A stretch of DNA of 36,039 bases from Fimbriimonadaceae bacterium (GTDB lineage Bacteria > Armatimonadota > Fimbriimonadia > Fimbriimonadales > Fimbriimonadaceae). The notes under the pieces were generated by a model, which made no database searches, was not told where the DNA came from, and saw only the letters and a program-made list of their open reading frames with translations. A program made the translations under genes and the position numbers. Below, piece by piece: positions 32,261-36,039 of the stretch. The DNA is taken from contig JAHBTC010000016.1 in the NCBI GenBank assembly GCA_019638835.1, positions 1 through 36,039 on the forward strand, given 5' to 3'. Position 1 is the stretch's first letter. Each line of letters opens with the position of its first letter.

Positions 32261-33762
32261 TCACGTCCCCACTGATTGACGATCCACCAGCAACCTTGGT
32301 CATGCGGCATAAAGTTGGGGTGAGTCAGCACCTCCCAAGCCGGGCGATAGCCGAGGCTGAGATCGCCGTACTTGCGGACTCGCTGGATCACCGTCTCAAC
32401 ATGATCTTTGGCCCGGCGACATCGTTCGATGTCGGCCAGACTTCCTCCAATTCGTTCATGAGTGCGGCTTGCCTGAACCTCCAGCGATTCGAAAAGATAT
32501 CGCATAGGCACGAGTGCCGCGACGGCTCGTTCGGTTTCTCCCGCCGCATATTGATGGCGGGCCGCTTCAGCCATTTCGACGAACTCAACCAGTGCGCGCA
32601 ACAAAATTGGGGCGACCTTGAACTCCGGTTCGGTTGCCATTGCGAGCGACTCCTCGGCGAGGTGCTTTGCTTTTGCACCGGTCGGGCCGAGAAGCTCTGC
32701 AGCATGATGTCTCTGCACTAAGAAAGGATTCGCATAAAGTAAAAAACGCGAGCGGTGCTTGCTGCGGTGCTTCGAATGAGCGAAATCACCGCCAAGTTCG
32801 GTAACTCCCTTGCTCATCCGCGATACCCATTCATCGTCGTATCCAACCGAAAGGTGGGGAGATGTGCTAGGACTCTCCATAATCGGTGCTGCGCCCTTGA
32901 TCGCAGGCAGGATCGAGTCATAGGGGCATAACATCGTGCTCTCCCACGTTGTGAGGCAGTGACCCGCCAACTCGAGACTCGCCACATCTTGGGCGAGGTT
33001 GCGGATGTTCTCGTCGCTCGCCTCGACATTCATCCATAGCGAATTGTACATGTGCAAAGTTGAGCAAGCCACGACTTCATTTCCGTTTCTAGCGAGCATC
33101 GGGGCAGATTCCTTGACCGAGCCGAAGTACTGCCAATCAAAGATCATTGCTTCGCGGGGCAGGACATTAAGTGCGTCGGGATGTTCGAGAAACATATCGC
33201 CCCACAATGCAGGTCGACGGCCCGTGTCAACCACTTGGTGAATGAGCGGCGCGAAGTGGGTGGCGTAAATCTGTGCTTTTCCGTCGCCCGGGGCGGAACT
33301 CACTCTCTGGGCGCAGGTCGCGCATACGCCGAGTTGATTTGTTTCGTCTCCTCCCAGGTGGACAAGTTCGTCATCAAACGCCTCCAGCGTGTCCTGGACA
33401 ATCCGTCCGCAGAACTCGACGAACCCTCGGTGCGACGGGCATGCTTGGAGTCCACGCATGGTTTCTTCGCGGAACGCCTTGCCCTCCTCCGTATACAAGA
33501 AGCCTTCAACATGGCCTAGCAGATTAATGAACGGAATGATGCGCAGGCTAGGGAACTCCCGGCGAACATCACGGACTGTTTCGGGAGTGAGAACGCCTAC
33601 TCCATGCGACCATGGGGTACTCGGATACGCGAAGCGATGCTCAAGATAGAGCCCGAGCGCGTCGTATCCGGCGTCAAGGCTCTCCGATGCGTACCGAAAG
33701 AGATGCTCCCGAGTGACGCATTGCTCGCGGGCAACATCAAGGGTCCACATCCGTAGCGGCAT
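32257..33762 (-). CDS. Glycoside hydrolase family 20-like protein (putative cytoplasmic hexosaminidase)
   Basis: A 501-residue protein with a GH20-like TIM barrel in its first 330 residues. The catalytic pair is Asp139-Glu140 in LVHLGGDETNQLG, where Glu is the acid/base. RIIPFINLLGHVEGFLY (about 74-90) is the second barrel segment and ALWGDMFLEHPD carries the active-site Trp. The last 170 residues are helical. No signal peptide or second GH20 domain is present, so it is predicted to act in the cytoplasm, on beta-linked N-acetylhexosamine or an intracellular conjugate. The HLGGDE motif is firm; substrate is a guess. A TAAACT box six bases before the ATG overlaps the hemW stop. Confidence 0.78.
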   Translation of the reverse strand: MPLRMWTLDVAREQCVTREHLFRYASESLDAGYDALGLYLEHRFAYPSTPWSHGVGVLTPETVRDVRREFPSLRIIPFINLLGHVEGFLYTEEGKAFREETMRGLQACPSHRGFVEFCGRIVQDTLEAFDDELVHLGGDETNQLGVCATCAQRVSSAPGDGKAQIYATHFAPLIHQVVDTGRRPALWGDMFLEHPDALNVLPREAMIFDWQYFGSVKESAPMLARNGNEVVACSTLHMYNSLWMNVEASDENIRNLAQDVASLELAGHCLTTWESTMLCPYDSILPAIKGAAPIMESPSTSPHLSVGYDDEWVSRMSKGVTELGGDFAHSKHRSKHRSRFLLYANPFLVQRHHAAELLGPTGAKAKHLAEESLAMATEPEFKVAPILLRALVEFVEMAEAARHQYAAGETERAVAALVPMRYLFESLEVQASRTHERIGGSLADIERCRRAKDHVETVIQRVRKYGDLSLGYRPAWEVLTHPNFMPHDQGCWWIVNQWGRD

Positions 33763-33768
33763 GGCTTG

Positions 33769-33774
33769 AGTTTA
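33769..33774 (-). promoter_or_regulatory. -10 box of leaderless type for GH20-like gene, inside the hemW stop
   Basis: Minus-strand TAAACT is followed by exactly six bases and the ATG at 33762. Its first three bases are the hemW stop codon TAA. The same hexamer and spacing occur before the AddB-like gene at 14218. Confidence 0.55.
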
Positions 33775-34890
33775 GGCGAGATGAGTGGCCACTTCCGAGC
33801 AGAAGTGCCGACCCGCAGGAGTGAGACGCAGACGGCCGTTCTCGTTCGTGATCCAGTTTCGCTTAAGGCACGTGGCGATTCCCGTTTGATCCAAAGTAAC
33901 TTTGTCTGTGGGCAGACCTTCCTTTAGCCGGATTCCTAACATGATCCGTTCGAGGCGCACAGCATCTTCGTCCAGCCATTCTTCTTCACAAATCAAGTTC
34001 AAACCGGACTCAATCGACTCGCAATATCGCTCGGGATGCTTCATTTTCGTGGTCCGATGCCGCTTTCCTTTCTCTGACACACATCCGACGGCCCCTGGGC
34101 CATATCCGAGATACTCCTCGCCCCGCCAATAACAGAGGTTGTGCTGACTTTGGTGACCCGGTTGAGCGAAGTTACTAATCTCGTAAAGGGGGTAGCCCGC
34201 CTCCTCCATCCGCGCAACCGCGTTGTCATACATCGCTACTTGCATGTCTTCTCCCGGTTGATCGAGGGTGCCTCGCAGAAAGTGTCGATAGAAGCGCGTA
34301 TTCGGTTCGATCGTCAGGCAGTAAAGACTCAGATGATCTGGTTTCAATGCAAGCGCGAGGTCCAAGTTCGCATTCCAACCTCGAAGGTTTTGACCTGGGA
34401 GAGCAAACATCAAGTCCAGATTGAGGTTTTCAAAGCCGGCAGAGCGGGCCGCACCAACCGCTCGGGCAACATCTGACGCTTCGTGAACTCGCCCCAATCG
34501 CAAGAGGTCATCCGATTGAAATGACTGTGCCCCAAGGCTGATCCGATTAAAACCGGCTTCTCTCATGGCGGCGAACTTCGGCCAGTCAACCGTGCCGGGG
34601 TTGCCTTCGCTCGTGATTTCCGCTCCTTCAATGGGCGGGTGAACCTCTATTACGGTTTTGAGAAGCAATGTGATCTGCTCGGCGGCCAGAAATGTAGGTG
34701 TGCCACCGCCAAAAAAGATTGTCTTCGCAGAGCGACCTGCATGCGGACTGGATTTGAGTTCGGCAACCATTGCCCGAACGGTTCGCCCATGAATGTTGCC
34801 GGTCATCGCATAGCTATTGAAGTCGCAGTAGCCGCACTTGCTGGGGCAGAACGGTACGTGGACATAAACCGCGATGGGCGAAGAACTCAC
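33772..34890 (-). CDS. hemW: Radical SAM heme chaperone HemW (HemN-like)
   Basis: A 372-residue radical SAM protein. The cluster motif is FCPSKCGYCDF with Cys15, Cys19 and Cys22, the HemW form; true HemN has a further Cys after one residue. FFGGGTPTFL is the SAM-binding GGGTP motif, and RISLGAQSFQSDDLLRLGRVH is typical. HNLCYWRGEEYLGYGPGAVG is the heme-binding family block. HemW moves heme into respiratory enzymes rather than decarboxylating coproporphyrinogen. The start is GTG at 34890, with a TATCAT box eight bases before it and no Shine-Dalgarno sequence. The stop is nine bases from the GH20-like start. Confidence 0.93.
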   Translation of the reverse strand: MSSSPIAVYVHVPFCPSKCGYCDFNSYAMTGNIHGRTVRAMVAELKSSPHAGRSAKTIFFGGGTPTFLAAEQITLLLKTVIEVHPPIEGAEITSEGNPGTVDWPKFAAMREAGFNRISLGAQSFQSDDLLRLGRVHEASDVARAVGAARSAGFENLNLDLMFALPGQNLRGWNANLDLALALKPDHLSLYCLTIEPNTRFYRHFLRGTLDQPGEDMQVAMYDNAVARMEEAGYPLYEISNFAQPGHQSQHNLCYWRGEEYLGYGPGAVGCVSEKGKRHRTTKMKHPERYCESIESGLNLICEEEWLDEDAVRLERIMLGIRLKEGLPTDKVTLDQTGIATCLKRNWITNENGRLRLTPAGRHFCSEVATHLA

Positions 34891-34898
34891 TATTCAAA

Positions 34899-34904
34899 AT
34901 GATA
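34899..34904 (-). promoter_or_regulatory. -10 box of leaderless type for hemW
   Basis: Minus-strand TATCAT followed by eight bases and the GTG at 34890. It lies directly after the terminator stem of the preceding lipoprotein gene, so hemW should have its own transcript. Confidence 0.5.
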
Positions 34905-34933
34905 GCGGCAACCGAACGCTGTCCGGTTGCCGC
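34905..34933 (-). terminator. Intrinsic terminator after the lipoprotein gene
   Basis: A perfect ten-base stem (GCGGCAACCG with CGGTTGCCGC) with a nine-base loop, 17 bases past the lipoprotein stop on the minus strand. It is followed by TATCATTTTG, a moderately T-rich tail that doubles as the hemW -10 region. Confidence 0.8.
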
Positions 34934-34950
34934 ATCAGGGAAAGGTCCGA

Positions 34951-35166
34951 TTAATTCTCGGACGTTGGCGCGCCGATAACGGGGCTACCATCTTCGGACT
35001 GGGGCGGCGTAGTGCTTGGCTTGGAGTCCGCGCCGGGAGGCGCTCCGTTATAGTCTTGGGAGTTGGCCGCATCGCCACCGCCCTCGGTCTTACCTCCCCG
35101 ACATCCCACCAAAGGGATGGCAAGGAGCACTGCACCTAAGACGAGAACCAGTGAGAATCGATTCAT
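34951..35166 (-). CDS. Small lipoprotein, Gly/Pro/Ser-rich
   Basis: A 71-residue protein from the ATG at 35166. A hydrophobic signal peptide (FSLVLVLGAVLLAIPLVG) ends in a lipobox LVGC, with Cys22 as the lipidated residue. The mature part of about 50 residues is low-complexity, rich in Gly, Ala, Pro, Ser and Asp, with no recognisable domain. It starts seven bases after the pseudopilin stop, so the two are probably co-transcribed. A longer in-frame reading up to 35406 exists only as the antisense-phase shadow of the pseudopilin gene. The function is unknown; an envelope anchor or pilus accessory role is only a guess. Confidence 0.72.
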   Translation of the reverse strand: MNRFSLVLVLGAVLLAIPLVGCRGGKTEGGGDAANSQDYNGAPPGADSKPSTTPPQSEDGSPVIGAPTSEN

Positions 35167-35173
35167 GCCGAGA

Positions 35174-35989
35174 TTAGAACCCAATGTTTCGGCTGTCGTA
35201 GAGTGGCGGACACACTCCGTTTGAGCCAACGCTCGGTCGGGTGAATGCGCCCACAAAGATTCCCGCGTACAGGTTGTTTGCTCCGTTGCCGAACTGCGGG
35301 TCCGGAGTTCGCGAGAATTTGGAGAACTTTGCGTGACTATCCGCATAGACGAAGTTGGCACCGCCGGAATAACCTCGATCCGGGAAGCCCCACCATTCGT
35401 AACCAATCTCCGGATTGCCGTTGCTCACGCTCCAAAGCATGTCCACCCGGCTTCCTTGCAAGCGGCACGATGAGTACGAATACCAGTTCTGGCTCGGCCC
35501 CATCAACACGGTTTCGGCCTGAAACTCGATTGAAGTGTCCGAAGCGACCGACGTGGCAAGCGGATCGTCATCGCTCTGCGAGATCAAGTGGTTGTATGTG
35601 TAGGTCACTCGGTAGATGCGAGCCGGATCAGTGTCAGTCGGGCTGTTCGCGCCGGGTCGCCAGTAACCGCCGTCTTGGAACAGCGCTTTTTGGTTGCTAC
35701 CATCCGCAAAGATCTGCTTGTTCTTCACGTACGGTTGCAACCGGTCTGCCCAGTGGATGCCTGCCGCACCAGTGTTGCCACCGACATACGGGATCGCCAT
35801 ATGGGTGTCATCGTAGTCGCTCAAGTAAATCTTCGTGGCCGTACCCAGTTGTTTCATCTGGTTGAGGTCCGCCGTCTTCTTTGCGGCTTCCTTCGCCTTC
35901 GCAAAGACGGGGAAGAGGATTGCCGCGAGGATCGAGATGATCGCAATCACGACAAGAAGTTCGATCAGGGTAAAGGCAGTACGTCTCAT
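35174..35989 (-). CDS. Type IV pseudopilin / DUF1559-like protein
   Basis: A 271-residue protein with the class III-like signal MRRTA/FTLIELLVVIAIISILAA. Glu is at mature position 5, but the residue before the cleavage site is Ala instead of the usual Gly. The helix is followed by FPVFAKAKEAAKK and LNQMKQLGTATKIYLSDYDD, the pattern of the very large Armatimonadota/Planctomycetes H-x-G-type pseudopilin families. The C-terminal part contains WWGFPDRGYSGGANFVYADSHAKF; G-x-N-F-x-x-x-D-x-H is the conserved late motif. It is probably processed by PilD and inserted in a pilus-like fibre or envelope assembly. A hairpin lies directly upstream at 36002-36021. Confidence 0.9.
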   Translation of the reverse strand: MRRTAFTLIELLVVIAIISILAAILFPVFAKAKEAAKKTADLNQMKQLGTATKIYLSDYDDTHMAIPYVGGNTGAAGIHWADRLQPYVKNKQIFADGSNQKALFQDGGYWRPGANSPTDTDPARIYRVTYTYNHLISQSDDDPLATSVASDTSIEFQAETVLMGPSQNWYSYSSCRLQGSRVDMLWSVSNGNPEIGYEWWGFPDRGYSGGANFVYADSHAKFSKFSRTPDPQFGNGANNLYAGIFVGAFTRPSVGSNGVCPPLYDSRNIGF

Positions 35990-36001
35990 TGGAACTCAAA
36001 A

Positions 36002-36021
36002 GGCGGCGCAAACCCGCCGCC
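36002..36021 (-). terminator. GC-rich hairpin with T-run just upstream of the pseudopilin gene
   Basis: On the minus strand a seven-base stem GGCGGCG/CGCCGCC with a six-base loop is followed by TTTT and then, 12 bases from the stem, the pseudopilin ATG. It could terminate a gene beyond the right edge. Too little room is left for a promoter between it and the ATG, so it may instead lie in the 5' leader as an attenuator or stabiliser. Confidence 0.6.
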
Positions 36022-36039
36022 CTGAATTGTTATGATGCC

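Noticed and set aside
34891-34950. Possible tRNA-like fold around the ten-base stem
   Set aside because: Only one stem is present with no other arms or CCA-type end. Its place after a stop codon fits a terminator.
35167-35406. N-terminal extension of the small lipoprotein to 35406
   Set aside because: The extension overlaps the pseudopilin gene in another frame and would bury the signal peptide and lipobox. The ATG at 35166 gives a clean lipoprotein.
35245-35865. A 206-codon plus-strand frame opposite the pseudopilin gene
   Set aside because: It is Cys/Arg/Ser-rich low-quality sequence with no start signal. The pseudopilin on the other strand is certain.

Overview
The window looks like a chromosomal segment of a moderately GC-rich bacterium (about 55-60% GC in most genes) with a type IV pilus/pseudopilin system. 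The pseudopilin at 35174-35989 (an FTLIELLVVIAII leader followed by AKAKEAAKK) and the small pseudopilin-like protein with a C-P-x-G-G ending are typical of Armatimonadota and of some Planctomycetes. I favour an Armatimonadota (Fimbriimonadia-like) genome. This is inference from protein style, not from a marker gene comparison. Nearly every base lies in or next to a gene; no stretch over 300 bases lacks one. I saw no tRNA, rRNA, CRISPR array, insertion sequence or phage gene.

Layout. 1-2604 (minus): an operon of DsbA-like oxidoreductase, RibD-C-type reductase, FtsX/MacB-type permease and the start of its ATPase, which runs off the left edge. 2686-5270 (minus): a sigma factor fused to a degenerate GGDEF domain, downstream of the pilus platform protein PilC. 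5425-8935 (plus): fabI, formiminotransferase, purK and ribosomal protein L25, closed by a strong terminator. 9000-12751 (minus): two tandem TPR/O-GlcNAc-transferase-like proteins, divergent from a CmoB-like methyltransferase (12775-13548). 13545-14183 (minus): an unknown membrane protein. 14230-20219 (plus): an AddB-like protein, a UvrD-type helicase and a nitrilase-fold amidase. 20241-22758 (minus): asnS followed by a low-GC SIR2-family gene. 22822-24095: a lipoprotein convergent with an M48 protease. 24180-26366 (minus): cheD, an HDOD gene and cheR. 26587-29298 (plus): accB-like, pseudopilin-like, accC, nusB. 29354-31093 (minus): pilB. 31268-32260 (plus): a ferredoxin-NADP reductase. 32257-34890 (minus): hemW and a GH20-like protein. 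34951-35989 (minus): a pseudopilin and a lipoprotein.

Most interesting points. (1) The sigma factor carries a GGDEF domain whose catalytic motif is destroyed (GKDGF) but whose RxxD inhibitory-site motif is kept. This suggests a transcription initiation factor that senses cyclic di-GMP directly, and it is encoded beside pilC. (2) The AccB-like protein has glycine where the biotinylated lysine of EAMKM should be, and a pseudopilin-like gene sits between it and accC. (3) The AddAB-like pair keeps the four iron-sulfur cysteines of AddB, but neither protein shows an intact nuclease site. (4) Many genes have a TANNNT box 6-8 nucleotides before the start codon and no Shine-Dalgarno sequence, as expected for leaderless mRNAs. 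(5) Three of six convergent gene pairs overlap through a shared YTAR stop tetranucleotide.
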